A DNA stretch of 64,000 nt from SW132 sp038150125 (GTDB lineage: Bacteria > Bacteroidota > Rhodothermia > Balneolales > Balneolaceae): the NCBI RefSeq assembly GCF_038150125.1, contig NZ_JBBVMF010000024.1:8668-72667 (forward strand), read 5' to 3'. The position numbers and the translations under genes are program-made. Shown one piece after another: positions 35,627 to 44,595 of this stretch; position 1 is the stretch's first letter; each line of letters opens with the position of its first letter. The notes below the pieces were generated by a model. That model did no database searches, was not told where the DNA came from, and saw only the letters and a list, made by a program, of their open reading frames with translations.

Positions 35627-36205
35627 TTAGCGATTGCTGCCGGTGAGCTGAACTGATCGGCTAAACGGTGCAAGATCGGGATATCTACCTATCGGCCTTA
35701 ATTTATTGAATCTGTTTTCCGATTCATTTCCTAAAGCTGCATTAGAAACAGACTCGAATCCGCTTAAATGAAGTACATTCTCCCTATCTATCCAGGGCTT
35801 CAAATCTGCAGGGCGGTTTTCAGACTGCTGAATTAACTCATGTCCATAGGATGGAAAAGCGGATGAAGCGTTTGACGCTGGAAGGCTCTCATCGAATGGA
35901 TTATTTAGGATTAGCGAACCCGTTGTGAGACCTATAATTACAACCGCAGCTGATAAAAAATAACCACTTCTCATTCCTGATTTTTTGTTGGACTGCCCGG
36001 CTGCATATGATAATATAGAATCTGTTATATGCTTCGGCGGTGACAAATCAGGCAATGAATTTAACTTTTTTTTCATTCTCCTGATAGACTCAACCTCGAT
36101 CCTGAGATCGGGATTTGTGGCCATGTTCCGCTCAAATTCAATTTTTTCAGCGGGATCCATTTCATCGAGTATGTATTTTATACTGTTTGTATCTTCTTTA
36201 CTCAT
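35627..36205 (-). CDS. Putative anti-sigma factor (membrane)
   Basis: The 192-residue protein lies directly after an ECF sigma gene and overlaps its stop by four bases (ATGA), the typical sigma/anti-sigma arrangement. The N-terminal part (EDTNSIKYILDEMDPAEKIEFERNMATNPDLRIEVE) looks like the cytosolic sigma-binding helical domain found in RskA/FecR-type factors, without the zinc HxxxCxxC motif. One membrane helix follows at about 84-102 (YFLSAAVVIIGLTTGSLIL), then a periplasmic tail. The target is inferred from position only. Confidence 0.75.
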   Translation of the reverse strand: MSKEDTNSIKYILDEMDPAEKIEFERNMATNPDLRIEVESIRRMKKKLNSLPDLSPPKHITDSILSYAAGQSNKKSGMRSGYFLSAAVVIIGLTTGSLILNNPFDESLPASNASSAFPSYGHELIQQSENRPADLKPWIDRENVLHLSGFESVSNAALGNESENRFNKLRPIGRYPDLAPFSRSVQLTGSNR

Positions 36206-36837
36206 ACACTATTCGGTTCTTTCTCAAGCTCTTCATCAAACATTTTTCTCAAGTTAATAAGCGCATATCTCATGCGTCCAAGAGCCGTGTTGATGGATAC
36301 ATCAGTCAATTCTGCGATCTCCTTAAACGGCATTTCGTAATAATGCCGGAGCATCACAACGGTTCGCTGTTCTTCCGGCAAATTCGAAATATGTTCTAAG
36401 AGTTCAGATGTTGACTCGTCCAGCTCAAGCTTTTCATCCTGAGCAACGGCATCTTCATCCGGTAAACGATCATAAAAATCAGTTTTAGAATCGTCATCAT
36501 ACGATCCTTTAACGTCTACAAATCGTTTTTGTTTTCGAATATGATCAATTGTTGCATTATGTGCAATTCTCATTACCCAGGCAATCCATTTACCTTGCTC
36601 GTTATAAGTGTCATCCATTTTGGTGATCACCTTTGTAAAGGTCTCCTGGAAGATATCATTGGTTACTTCACGATTATGGACCATGCTGAAAATATAAGAA
36701 TAGACTTTAGCCTGGTGGCGATTCATCAGTTCTTTAAAAGCGAGCTGATCTTCATTTTCGCGATATAGATGTACAAGTTCACGATCTTTCATTTGATCGT
36801 AACTTTCGGGGATATTTTTTGATTTATTCAGTCGCAT
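36202..36837 (-). CDS. ECF-type RNA polymerase sigma factor
   Basis: The 211-residue protein has region 2 (about 28-98; AFKELMNRHQAKVYSYIFSMV, DIFQETFTKVI, WVMRIAHNATIDHIRKQ) and region 4 (about 150-200; LPEEQRTVVMLRHYYEMPFKEIAELTDVSINTALGRMRYAL). An acidic linker rich in Asp/Glu separates them. Regions 1.1 and 3 are absent, so it is an ECF (group 4) sigma. The regulon is unknown; the neighbouring membrane protein probably restrains it. Confidence 0.93.
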   Translation of the reverse strand: MRLNKSKNIPESYDQMKDRELVHLYRENEDQLAFKELMNRHQAKVYSYIFSMVHNREVTNDIFQETFTKVITKMDDTYNEQGKWIAWVMRIAHNATIDHIRKQKRFVDVKGSYDDDSKTDFYDRLPDEDAVAQDEKLELDESTSELLEHISNLPEEQRTVVMLRHYYEMPFKEIAELTDVSINTALGRMRYALINLRKMFDEELEKEPNSV

Positions 36838-37179
36838 AATAATGGTGATTTAATATTCCTTCACTTGTATAAACTAACAAATAGCCGGGCTTTTACATTC
36901 GATTACGATATAATTTGTATATCGGATGGCGAAAACCGCTACAAATACAATAAAAGACAACCTGCATCAATAGTCTATAACATATTGATGTTATTTGATG
37001 GGTTACTGATTATAACAAATCAGACGCACCAGGCACGTTATCCATCATTTGTACAGGTAAGTGGTAAAAATGTTTCTTGAGTCATTTTCTAACTTTATTA
37101 TTTCATTACGTTTAGTATGATAGTCAGAGTTTTAATCCGCATGAAAATTCAAAGAAAATGTCAAGTTCTTAGTATTGCT
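36838..37179. other. 342-base gap upstream of the sigma operon
   Basis: This AT-rich region carries the promoter of the sigma/anti-sigma pair and the end of uvrC. I see only weak inverted repeats (for example ATTATAACAAAT near 37011) and no convincing gene. A short open frame within it has no coding look. Confidence 0.4.
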
Positions 37180-39030
37180 CTACACAGAAACTGAATCAAC
37201 AGGCTTATTAAAATAGCTGTATACACTTTCTCCTTTCTTTTCCCCAATCGCTTCTTTTAACTGGTCTTCTTCTGAGGCTTTCACCTGTTTCACGGATCCA
37301 AATATTCGAATTAGGTCAGCTGCTGTCTTTTCCCCGATCCCGTCAATTTCTGTTAGCTCGGTTTTTACCGTTCGCTTGCTGCGTTTATCACGGTGATAAT
37401 TAATCGCAAAGCGGTGAGCTTCATCCCGTGCCCTTTGTAGCAACTTTAATGCTGACGACGTCTTTGGAATCATGTAAGGCGCTGACTTGCCGGGGACGAA
37501 TATCTCCTCAAGGCGCTTGGCGATTCCCGCAATTTCACACTCCCCTTCGAAACCAATCTCGCGTAAACCCTGGACCGCGGCATTTAACTGCCCCTTACCG
37601 CCGTCAATCAGAATCAAATCAGGCGGCTGTAGTTTTTCCCTTTTCACCCGTTTGTATCGGCGCATCACAACCTCTTTCATGGATGCAAAGTCATCCGCGC
37701 CAGTCACCGTTTTTATTTTGAAACGTTTATATTCACTCTTTCTCGGTTTTGAATCCACAAAGCAAACCATTGAGGCGACCGGATCAGTACCTTGGATATT
37801 TGAATTATCAAAACATTCAATTCGGCGAGGCAACCGCTGAAGGTGCAGATACTCTTTCAGGTCTTTGACTGACTGAGGAATTCGTTCTTTTTCAAATTTT
37901 TGCTTCTCGAGTTTACGCTGCCCCAGGTTCAGTTTTGCATTAGATATCGCCATATTGATCAGGTGTTTCTTTTCACCAATTTTTGGCACTCTGATGGGTA
38001 CTTTTTTCTGATGCATCTCCCATAGATATTCAGCCAATGGCTCTGAATCTTCCATCTCTTCACTGATATAGACTTCATCAGGAATGGCGCCCGCAAACTG
38101 TCCGGTATAGTAATCTTCCACAAATGATTGAATCATAATATCGCGGGAGGTTTCGGTGATATTCTTCAAAAACCGATGGAATTTCCCAATCAGTTTCCCT
38201 TCGCGTACTTTAAAGAGAACGCCACAGGCTTCCTGAAGCTCCTCATCTACTTCAATCGCAAAAATATCGCGGTTGACCTGTTTATTATCCACGATCTTCA
38301 TCTTCTTATTATACTTCTCAAGAGATTCCATACTGTCGCGCAGCTTTGCCGCCTCTTCAAATGCCAGCGCATCTGATGCGATCTGCATCTCTTCTTTGAT
38401 GTCTTTGATCAAGTCTTCCGTTTTACCCGTCAGCAGACGCTCCACCTTCTCCATAGCATCTCGGTATTCATCATCATCCCAGTCACCGGAGCAATTCTCA
38501 AGGTAGTCATCAAAACAGGAATGCCATTTAGGAGCCCCACGTGATTTATCGATCATTTTGGGTGACACAGCACACGTGCAGAGATTAAATGTTTTTCTGA
38601 TGGTTTCAAGCATCCGGCGCATATGCCCAACATGGTCATAGGGACCAAAATATTTACTGCCATCCCGAACCACTGTTCGTGTGGGGAACACCCGGGGCTT
38701 TGAATCGTTAGTGATGCAAATATATGGATATGACTTATCATCACGATACATGATATTGTACCGGGGCTGATGCTTTTTGATCAAATTATTCTCAAGGATC
38801 AGGGCCTCAGACTCCGAATCCGTGACAATCACTTCAACATCTTCAATTTTAGAAATCATCACTTTCAGGCGGCCATCGTGATGACGAGATTCTTGGAAAT
38901 ACGAGCGAACACGATTTCTCAGCTTTTTTGCTTTACCTATATAGAGGTGGTTCCCCCGGCTGTCTTTAAACTGGTAGACGCCCGGACTGAGGGGTAAATG
39001 ATCAACTTTTTCCTTAACAGTAATGGACAT
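37180..39030 (-). CDS. uvrC: Excinuclease ABC subunit C (UvrC)
   Basis: UvrC makes both incisions in nucleotide excision repair. Starting at ATG 39030 (MSITVKEKVDHLPLSPGVYQFKD) it has 616 residues. The N-terminal GIY-YIG nuclease shows GVYQFKDSRGNHLYIGKAK. A UvrBC-interaction region (about 200-235) and the RNase H-like second nuclease domain (RIECFDNSNIQGTDPVASMVCF, DLILIDGGKGQLNAA) follow, then tandem helix-hairpin-helix motifs near the end (LTEIDGIGEKTAADLIRIFGS). A TTG 15 bases upstream is weaker. Confidence 0.96.
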   Translation of the reverse strand: MSITVKEKVDHLPLSPGVYQFKDSRGNHLYIGKAKKLRNRVRSYFQESRHHDGRLKVMISKIEDVEVIVTDSESEALILENNLIKKHQPRYNIMYRDDKSYPYICITNDSKPRVFPTRTVVRDGSKYFGPYDHVGHMRRMLETIRKTFNLCTCAVSPKMIDKSRGAPKWHSCFDDYLENCSGDWDDDEYRDAMEKVERLLTGKTEDLIKDIKEEMQIASDALAFEEAAKLRDSMESLEKYNKKMKIVDNKQVNRDIFAIEVDEELQEACGVLFKVREGKLIGKFHRFLKNITETSRDIMIQSFVEDYYTGQFAGAIPDEVYISEEMEDSEPLAEYLWEMHQKKVPIRVPKIGEKKHLINMAISNAKLNLGQRKLEKQKFEKERIPQSVKDLKEYLHLQRLPRRIECFDNSNIQGTDPVASMVCFVDSKPRKSEYKRFKIKTVTGADDFASMKEVVMRRYKRVKREKLQPPDLILIDGGKGQLNAAVQGLREIGFEGECEIAGIAKRLEEIFVPGKSAPYMIPKTSSALKLLQRARDEAHRFAINYHRDKRSKRTVKTELTEIDGIGEKTAADLIRIFGSVKQVKASEEDQLKEAIGEKKGESVYSYFNKPVDSVSV

Positions 39031-39291
39031 AAGAGCAACTTTCAATTTTCACAAAAATAGCAAACAGACGACTTGGGTAAAAACATTTATATTAGCCTAT
39101 TGATGGAAACCAACCAATAGATTCAAAATCCCGGAGATCTATACCTGATTTTTATACTTTGCGATGATAGCGGCAAAAAATATTTGTATAGAGTTAATTA
39201 ATACAGGCATCATCTACTATTTTATATAACAACCCATGTCTCTATCACACCAGTGCCAACATTTTTTTATTACCACTCAAAGAAACAAATT

Positions 39292-39975
39292 ATGCAGTTC
39301 ACCGGAACCCAACCCGATATCCCAATCATTTACGAAGACAATCATCTGCTTGTAATTCAAAAACCAGCCGGCTTACTCTCACAAGAAGATCATACAGGTA
39401 GGCCCGATGCACTTACACTTTGTAAAGAATACATTAAAAAAAGGTACAGCAAGCCTGGCAATGTTTTCCTGGGATTGCTGCACCGTCTGGACAGACCGGT
39501 TAGTGGGGTGATGGTATTTGCAAAAACATCAAAAGCTGCATCGCGAATCAGTGAGCAGATCAGAGCTCGTAAAGTCCGCAAACGGTACCGGACAGTGGTC
39601 ATTGGAAATCCACCACCAAACGGAGTACTTGAACATCACCTGGTCAAGAATGACGTTAAAAATATGGTTACCATCGTAGACAAGGCTACCCGAAAAAGTA
39701 AACTTGCCAAACTTTCGTTTAACACACTATTAACAAAAGGTTCTCTTTCGCTCGTGGATGTTAATCTTGAAACAGGCAGGGCTCATCAAATCCGTGTACA
39801 ATTTGCAGAAATCGGTTCACCCATCTGGGGGGATAAGCGTTATGGCAAGCAGACATCATCCGGATCCATAGCTCTTCACGCTTACAGATTTACACTTAAG
39901 CATCCCACATTAGATGAGAAAATGACCTTTACTGCTGATCTTCCAGATAGTAAGCCATGGACTGAATTTAAATAG
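39292..39975 (+). CDS. RluA-family pseudouridine synthase
   Basis: This enzyme isomerises uridine to pseudouridine in rRNA or tRNA. From ATG 39292 it has 227 residues with the catalytic HRLDRPVSGVMVFAKT (the Asp of HRLD near residue 66) and GRAHQIRVQFAEIGSPIWGDKRYG, a family hallmark. There is no S4 domain, as in the short RluA/TruC-like branch. A GTG at 39253 would add 13 residues. A terminator follows at 39977-40003. Confidence 0.9.
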   Translation: MQFTGTQPDIPIIYEDNHLLVIQKPAGLLSQEDHTGRPDALTLCKEYIKKRYSKPGNVFLGLLHRLDRPVSGVMVFAKTSKAASRISEQIRARKVRKRYRTVVIGNPPPNGVLEHHLVKNDVKNMVTIVDKATRKSKLAKLSFNTLLTKGSLSLVDVNLETGRAHQIRVQFAEIGSPIWGDKRYGKQTSSGSIALHAYRFTLKHPTLDEKMTFTADLPDSKPWTEFK

Positions 39976-39976
39976 A

Positions 39977-40003
39977 AAAGCCACGCATCAGGCGTGGCTT
40001 TCT
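39977..40003. terminator. Terminator between convergent genes
   Basis: AAAGCCACGC pairs perfectly with GCGTGGCTTT around a 5-base loop. The flanking A and T runs are short but allow use in both directions, matching its place between the pseudouridine synthase and the convergent 40027 gene. Confidence 0.75.
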
Positions 40004-40026
40004 CAAACTTAATATGTGACTATAGT

Positions 40027-40611
40027 TTATACAATTTCAGGTTTACTATTCACATGCTTGGGCTTCCATGCACTTTGTGTACTTTCAAGTGCTTTCGAAC
40101 CAATCTCTTCAGCTCTTTCGGTATCACTATTTATTTCATAGGATGTTACAATTGGAACCACTTTGCTAATTTCGGTAATCAGTATTGTACAATCTTCCAG
40201 GTGACTCTTACTGAGTTCCGCCAGCTTCTGATTTTCATCAGAAAGTGCATGAGTGTGAAGCATTGTGTACCCAATTGTTATCATTGAAAGTGCCGCATAA
40301 TCATCACGCAGCATTTTTGACAGTGCATCATCTCTTACAGAATCGATCATACCTGCAATAGATCCAGCAAAAGATGCAATCTTAGACTTGATTGCAGACT
40401 TCATTTCACCACCCATTTGCTCAATCTCTGATTCAAGCTTTTGAACATGAGAGGACGCCATTTTATCGAGCTCATTAAGCAACTCTACTGCTCTCTCATC
40501 AGTTACTTTATCAGATGTTTTCTGCTTCTTAACGGCATTCATAAAATGTCGTTCAAGTGCATGGAGGTCAGATGTGTACGTCGACAGATTTTTATTATCT
40601 TTATTACTCAT
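40027..40611 (-). CDS. Ferritin-like DUF892-type helical protein (tentative)
   Basis: The 194-residue protein is almost all helical. Segments near 14-40 (HALERHFMNAVKKQ), 43-70, 80-115 and 117-150 would form a four-helix bundle. The opening (TYTSDLHALERHF... ELLNELDKMASSHVQKLESEIEQMGGE) resembles the DUF892/YciF ferritin-like group, which is linked to stress responses. Metal ligands cannot be assigned with confidence. The gene appears to be transcribed alone. Confidence 0.55.
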   Translation of the reverse strand: MSNKDNKNLSTYTSDLHALERHFMNAVKKQKTSDKVTDERAVELLNELDKMASSHVQKLESEIEQMGGEMKSAIKSKIASFAGSIAGMIDSVRDDALSKMLRDDYAALSMITIGYTMLHTHALSDENQKLAELSKSHLEDCTILITEISKVVPIVTSYEINSDTERAEEIGSKALESTQSAWKPKHVNSKPEIV

Positions 40612-40752
40612 AACGGGGTTAATTACTTTAGATTTTTACTTCTAACTTATCTTTTAAACAAACGTTATGTTATTACAGTTCAATAGGTTTGTATTCTCAA
40701 TTGAAAATATTTCGATTTAATTCAGCACGCACTTTAATGTTTGATCACCCGG

Positions 40753-41259
40753 TTACAAAATTCGCCGGGTTCCGAGGTATTTTGTTGCCCAATATCTCTG
40801 ACCAATATTTGAAATCATCACTCCTGAGGACACCGATGCATGGAGAAACCTGTCACCTTTCATAATAATCCCGACATGTAACATATTCCGGCCAGTCTTA
40901 AAAAACACGAGGTCGCCGGGGCGGGTATAGTTCCGCCTCACACTGGTACCTTCCTGAAGTTGCTGTCTTGTATTCCGGGGCAATTCAATTCCAAAATAAT
41001 CCTTAAAAACAATCTGAGTAAATGACGAGCAATCGACCCCTCCCATTCCTGCTCCCCCCAATACATAAGGCGTACCCCTCCAGTTATTGTGAGCTTGATT
41101 TAATGCATCCAACACATGACTTTCTTGGGCCGCTGTACGCGTTGCCTGTTGCGGAACACGTTGCTCATTTACTACGCCGCAGGATGATAGAATTAAAAAC
41201 AGCGCGAACAGCAAAGCATTGCGTGGTGTTACAAAATCGAAAATAACCTGGGTGCACAT
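40753..41259 (-). CDS. NlpC/P60 family cell-wall peptidase, lipoprotein
   Basis: This is probably a D-glutamyl/meso-DAP endopeptidase that trims peptidoglycan stem peptides. From ATG 41259 it has 168 residues with a signal peptide ending FLILSSC (lipidated Cys). The NlpC/P60 domain has the catalytic Cys in GGVDCSSFTQIVF, followed by RPGDLVFFKTGR and His in LHVGIIMKGDRFLHAS. It is the short single-domain Spr/MepS-like type. It is divergent from pdxJ with 43 bases between the starts. Confidence 0.9.
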   Translation of the reverse strand: MCTQVIFDFVTPRNALLFALFLILSSCGVVNEQRVPQQATRTAAQESHVLDALNQAHNNWRGTPYVLGGAGMGGVDCSSFTQIVFKDYFGIELPRNTRQQLQEGTSVRRNYTRPGDLVFFKTGRNMLHVGIIMKGDRFLHASVSSGVMISNIGQRYWATKYLGTRRIL

Positions 41260-41302
41260 TGGCAAATGATGTTTGTATCTTGTTAAAAATAACTTATTAA
41301 AT

Positions 41303-42025
41303 ATGATGAGATTACTTGTAAATATCGACCACATTGCCACACTTCGTAATGCCCGTGGCGAAGGTTATCCGGACCCAGCTGAGGCTGCCATTGTTTGTGA
41401 GAACGCCGGCGCTGCAGGAATCGTATTTCACCTAAGGGGAGACCGCAGGCACATCAAAGATGATGATGTTCAGCGGCTTAAAGAATCTGTTACGGGCATC
41501 CTGGATTTTGAAATGTCGGCTTCAAATGAAATGATTGGTATTTGTCTTGAGACAGAGCCGGATCTGGTGACGCTTGTACCCGAGGGGCGCGAAGAACTCA
41601 CAACTGAAGGCGGCCTCAACATGACTACCGTTTTTAATGATTTTAAAAACCGGGTGTTTCCCGCTTTAAAAGATAGTGAAATTGATATTTCTCTGTTTCT
41701 CGATCCCAACCCAAAAGATATTGAACTTGCCCACGAACTAGGTGCATATGCCGTTGAACTTCACACAGGCACTTTCGCCAATGCTGTTAACAATGACGAC
41801 CGTAAAAATGAACTTGAGCGTCTGGCAAAAGCAGCACAGCTTATTCACGAGTCCGGCATGACTGTAAATGCCGGGCACGGGCTAAATCTTGATAATCTTC
41901 CGCAGCTGATTGAACATGTGCCCCACCTTACAGATATTAGTATCGGTCATGCATTAATCTCCAAAGCTGTTTACTGGGGTCTTGAAAAAACAGTGAAAGA
42001 GTATTTAAGTCTGATGAAAAATTAA
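41303..42025 (+). CDS. pdxJ: Pyridoxine 5'-phosphate synthase PdxJ
   Basis: PdxJ condenses 1-deoxyxylulose 5-phosphate with 3-amino-2-oxopropyl phosphate to give pyridoxine phosphate (DXP-dependent vitamin B6 route). From ATG 41303 the protein has 240 residues: MRLLVNIDHIATLRNARG, the AGIVFHLRGDRRHI phosphate-site block, TTEGGLN and NAGHGLNLDNL, then DISIGHALISKAVYWGLEKT. All are characteristic. It is 24 or more bases ahead of era and probably cotranscribed. Confidence 0.96.
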   Translation: MMRLLVNIDHIATLRNARGEGYPDPAEAAIVCENAGAAGIVFHLRGDRRHIKDDDVQRLKESVTGILDFEMSASNEMIGICLETEPDLVTLVPEGREELTTEGGLNMTTVFNDFKNRVFPALKDSEIDISLFLDPNPKDIELAHELGAYAVELHTGTFANAVNNDDRKNELERLAKAAQLIHESGMTVNAGHGLNLDNLPQLIEHVPHLTDISIGHALISKAVYWGLEKTVKEYLSLMKN

Positions 42026-42049
42026 TTCGTTACAGGATTCGAATATCAA

Positions 42050-42994
42050 GTGACTGCCAGGTCCGGATATTTTGAAAGCTTAATCATAAACATTCTCACC
42101 CAGTGCAATTTGACAGATAAACAACCACATAAATCAGGTTACGCGGCCATCATAGGAAAGCCCAATGCCGGCAAATCCACCCTGATGAATCGCATACTCG
42201 GCAGCAAGATTTCCATCACTACGCATAAAGCTCAAACGACGCGCCACCAGGTGGTGGGTATTTATTCGGATGAAGATACTCAGATTATATTCCTCGACAC
42301 CCCCGGAGTGATTTCTCCAACCTATGAGCTTCAAAAGGCAATGATGAAAACCGTTGAGCGGGCCCGAAGTGATGCAGATGTCATTCTCTTTATTTTTGAT
42401 CCGACGGATTCACATCCAACGGATGAAGTTATTGAGCTTCTTCGCTCAATTAACAAACCAATAATCCTGGTTGTCAACAAAATTGATGTCATCAATACTG
42501 AGAAGGCAGAGAAAAAAGTATCCGCACTTAAAGATCAGCTTCGGTTCAAATCCATTCATTATGTTTCTGCGTTAAAGGGTGAAGGAATTTCTGAACTTAT
42601 CGATGATATCCGCTCATTGTTTATGCCAGGACCGCCCTACTATCCAAAAGAAGATTTAAGTGAACACCCCGTACGGTTCTTCGTTTCTGAGCTTATCCGT
42701 GAACAAGTATATTTGCAGTTCCAGGAAGAGATCCCTTACTCTTGTACAGTAGACGTTATTTCTTATGCTGAAGACATTGACATAGACCGCATCAGCGCAG
42801 AGATAATTGTAAACCGGAAATCACAAAAAGGCATGCTGATCGGTAAAGGCGGCAAGGCAATCAAGAATCTTGGAATTGCTGCCCGCGCCTCTATTGAGGA
42901 GTTTATTGGCAAAAAAGTATTTCTGGATTTACACGTAAAGGTGCGAGAAAAATGGCGTGAAAAAGAGAACTGGGTTAGAAATCTTGGTTACTGA
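42050..42994 (+). CDS. era: GTPase Era
   Basis: Era is a GTPase that binds the 3' end of 16S rRNA and checks small-subunit assembly. The G1 motif is GKPNAGKST (Ala where most have Val), G3 is DTPGV, G4 is NKID and G5 is SALKG. A C-terminal KH domain (about 230-310) includes IVNRKSQKGMLIGKGGKAIKNLG. The GTG at 42050 gives 314 residues, but the usual N-terminus corresponds to TTG 42110 (LTDKQPHKSGYAAIIG), giving about 294. I favour the TTG on family length. Confidence 0.93.
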   Translation: MTARSGYFESLIINILTQCNLTDKQPHKSGYAAIIGKPNAGKSTLMNRILGSKISITTHKAQTTRHQVVGIYSDEDTQIIFLDTPGVISPTYELQKAMMKTVERARSDADVILFIFDPTDSHPTDEVIELLRSINKPIILVVNKIDVINTEKAEKKVSALKDQLRFKSIHYVSALKGEGISELIDDIRSLFMPGPPYYPKEDLSEHPVRFFVSELIREQVYLQFQEEIPYSCTVDVISYAEDIDIDRISAEIIVNRKSQKGMLIGKGGKAIKNLGIAARASIEEFIGKKVFLDLHVKVREKWREKENWVRNLGY

Positions 42995-43098
42995 TACTTT
43001 TGGAACCGATTCCGATTACTGAGATTACCGGAATTTGTGTATAGTAATGGTACTACATCAATCATCAAATTTTAACTTGCTATTTCAAGTATATCAGC

Positions 43099-44073
43099 AT
43101 GAAAGTCCTGCTTTTTTGCCTTCTCACTATTCATTTATTTCAGGCAAACCTAATAGCTCAACTTGACACCAATAAGCCGGATTTGCGAATTGTGTTAATG
43201 TCGGACTTAAATGAAAGTTATGGATCAACTCACTACGGCCGTTTTGTAGACAGCACTATGGCATACGTTGAAAAGTGGCAGCCTGATCTTGTACTATTCG
43301 CCGGGGATATGATTGCCGGTCAAAGCCTCAAGCTTAGTGAAACCGAGATTCGCGCTATGTGGTCTGGTTTTGATGAGACAATCGGGGGGCCTTTGAGAGA
43401 TCTGAACATACCGTTTGCCTTCACGCTCGGTAATCATGACGGTTCTAAAAGCGGGAATTTCGATCATGAGCGAGAATTGGCAAAGGAATACTGGAGCACC
43501 CGAATGCCTGATCTAACATACATCAACAATGAAAATTTTCCTTTCTACTACAGTTTTTCATTCGATGATCTTTTCGTGATCAGCTGGGATGCGTCGGGTC
43601 ACCTTATCAGTAAAGAAGAGATCAACTGGATTAAAGAACAACTAACGCAGGAGGAAGCCAAAAATGCAGCTCTCAGACTCATTATTGGCCACTTGCCGCT
43701 TTATGCCATTGCTGAAGGGCGTAATCGTCCGGGTGAAGTACTCAACGATGCAGACCAGCTATTTGAAATGATGACCGATTATGGAGTTGACTATTATTTT
43801 AGCGGTCATCATCACGCATGGTATCCCGCAGTAAAAGATGGCCTGAAAATGATTCACTCAGGGGCACAAGGCAGCGGACCTCGTGCTTTAATTGGGTCAA
43901 AACGTCCTCCAAGACGAACTATTACATTACTTGAACAAAATGATGGTTCCGGTGATTTCAGTATTAGTACCTATGACATGCATGATAATATGAAGGTCAT
44001 TACTCCTGACCAGCTCCCGCTTGCAATTGAGGGAATAAACGGACGGATTGAAAGATATAATTATGATGATTGA
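43099..44073 (+). CDS. Exported metallophosphoesterase
   Basis: The 324-residue protein has a signal peptide (1-20, ending LIAQ) and a calcineurin-like phosphoesterase fold with FAGD (67-70), GNHD (111-114), IIGHLPL and SGHHHAW. The first motif, normally D-x-H, reads SDLN at 35-38. This places it near the Dcr2/phosphatase branch, or suggests altered metal binding at one site. The substrate is unknown. It stands alone, and no terminator is obvious directly after it. Confidence 0.87.
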   Translation: MKVLLFCLLTIHLFQANLIAQLDTNKPDLRIVLMSDLNESYGSTHYGRFVDSTMAYVEKWQPDLVLFAGDMIAGQSLKLSETEIRAMWSGFDETIGGPLRDLNIPFAFTLGNHDGSKSGNFDHERELAKEYWSTRMPDLTYINNENFPFYYSFSFDDLFVISWDASGHLISKEEINWIKEQLTQEEAKNAALRLIIGHLPLYAIAEGRNRPGEVLNDADQLFEMMTDYGVDYYFSGHHHAWYPAVKDGLKMIHSGAQGSGPRALIGSKRPPRRTITLLEQNDGSGDFSISTYDMHDNMKVITPDQLPLAIEGINGRIERYNYDD

Positions 44074-44251
44074 TCCCTGATTTTAGTTAATCAGATAACC
44101 GTTGGTTTAAATTCTCTCTCTGAAAAAATCATTATAAACAAAGGACTTCATCATATAAATACCCGGAATTTATACCAAAAGTGGTTCCAAGTACATCTCA
44201 GTCCTTCTTTTTAGGTTTATATATTTTAAAAAATAAATCTTGCATTCTATA

Positions 44252-44257
44252 TATAAT
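44252..44257 (+). promoter_or_regulatory. Possible -10 element of the sulfur operon leader
   Basis: TATAAT lies in a very AT-rich stretch about 55 bases upstream of the leader reading frame. No good -35 box was found at the standard spacing, so this is weak. TAACCTATGTTTAG just downstream is an alternative resembling Bacteroidota -7 elements. Confidence 0.25.
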
Positions 44258-44311
44258 CTAACCTATGTTTAGGGAGTGAATAAAAAAGCCCAAAATATTA
44301 TTTGTCCCTGT

Positions 44312-44338
44312 ATGATGTGTATATGTTGTCGCACATGA
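44312..44338 (+). CDS. Cys-rich leader peptide MMCICCRT
   Basis: A complete eight-codon frame, ATG ATG TGT ATA TGT TGT CGC ACA TGA, with three Cys codons. Its stop ends two bases before the 5' arm of an antiterminator helix, and a terminator follows at 44373-44404. The spacing fits transcription attenuation by ribosome stalling on Cys codons: a ribosome held at codons 3-6 leaves CAGAGGG free, while one reaching the stop covers it. Such cysteine leader peptides are known ahead of sulfur genes in other bacteria. No ribosome site is evident. Function is inferred from layout, not shown. Confidence 0.6.
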   Translation: MMCICCRT

Positions 44339-44340
44339 TG

Positions 44341-44382
44341 CAGAGGGTGTAATTATTTTTCGAAAGAATTTTAAGCCCTCTG
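44341..44382 (+). promoter_or_regulatory. Antiterminator helix of the Cys attenuator
   Basis: CAGAGGG (44341-44347) is perfectly complementary to CCCTCTG (44376-44382). The second arm is part of the terminator stem, so the two structures exclude each other. The first arm lies right after the leader stop codon, where a terminating ribosome would hide it. Confidence 0.6.
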
Positions 44383-44404
44383 GGAAACCGGCAGGGCTTT
44401 TTTG
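44373..44404 (+). terminator. Attenuator terminator with GNRA loop
   Basis: AAGCCCT-CTGG, a GAAA tetraloop, then CCGG-C-AGGGCTT followed by six T: an 11-bp stem (one T-G wobble) with one bulged C. It precedes the SAM-I riboswitch by 40 bases. Without the leader peptide model it would still serve as a terminator, possibly for a short RNA. Confidence 0.8.
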
Positions 44405-44444
44405 TTGTTCATATTTTTGAGATTCGTTCTTTTATATTTTTGAA

Positions 44445-44571
44445 CTCTTATCCAGAAAGGTGGAGGGACAGGCCCTGTGAAACCTTAGCAACCAGTTCCG
44501 GCAGCGATGTCGTTATGTTAGGTGCTAAATCCTGCCAACGCCGGCAAATGTCGGGGGAGGAAAGATGAGAT
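44445..44571 (+). promoter_or_regulatory. SAM-I (S-box) riboswitch aptamer
   Basis: The sequence matches the conserved SAM-I core closely: CTTATC at the start of P1, AGAAAGGTGGAGGGAC, GGCCCTGTGAAACC, TAGCAACC, then GGTGCTAAATCC and the closing GATGAG. It binds S-adenosylmethionine and normally stops transcription when SAM is plentiful. The genes downstream (metY, metX, hom) fit. The expression platform is the hairpin at 44596-44657. Confidence 0.95.
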
Positions 44572-44595
44572 GATCAGGCCATTAGTGTAATCAAA

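Noticed and set aside
36865..37080. Possible 71-residue gene upstream of the sigma factor
   Set aside because: No ribosome site, no domain-like pattern, and it occupies the expected promoter region.
44373..44404. Hairpin as a plain terminator of the metallophosphoesterase gene
   Set aside because: It lies 300 bases past the stop, and its 5' arm pairs with a sequence right after the Cys-rich frame, which fits an attenuator better; the simple reading is not excluded.
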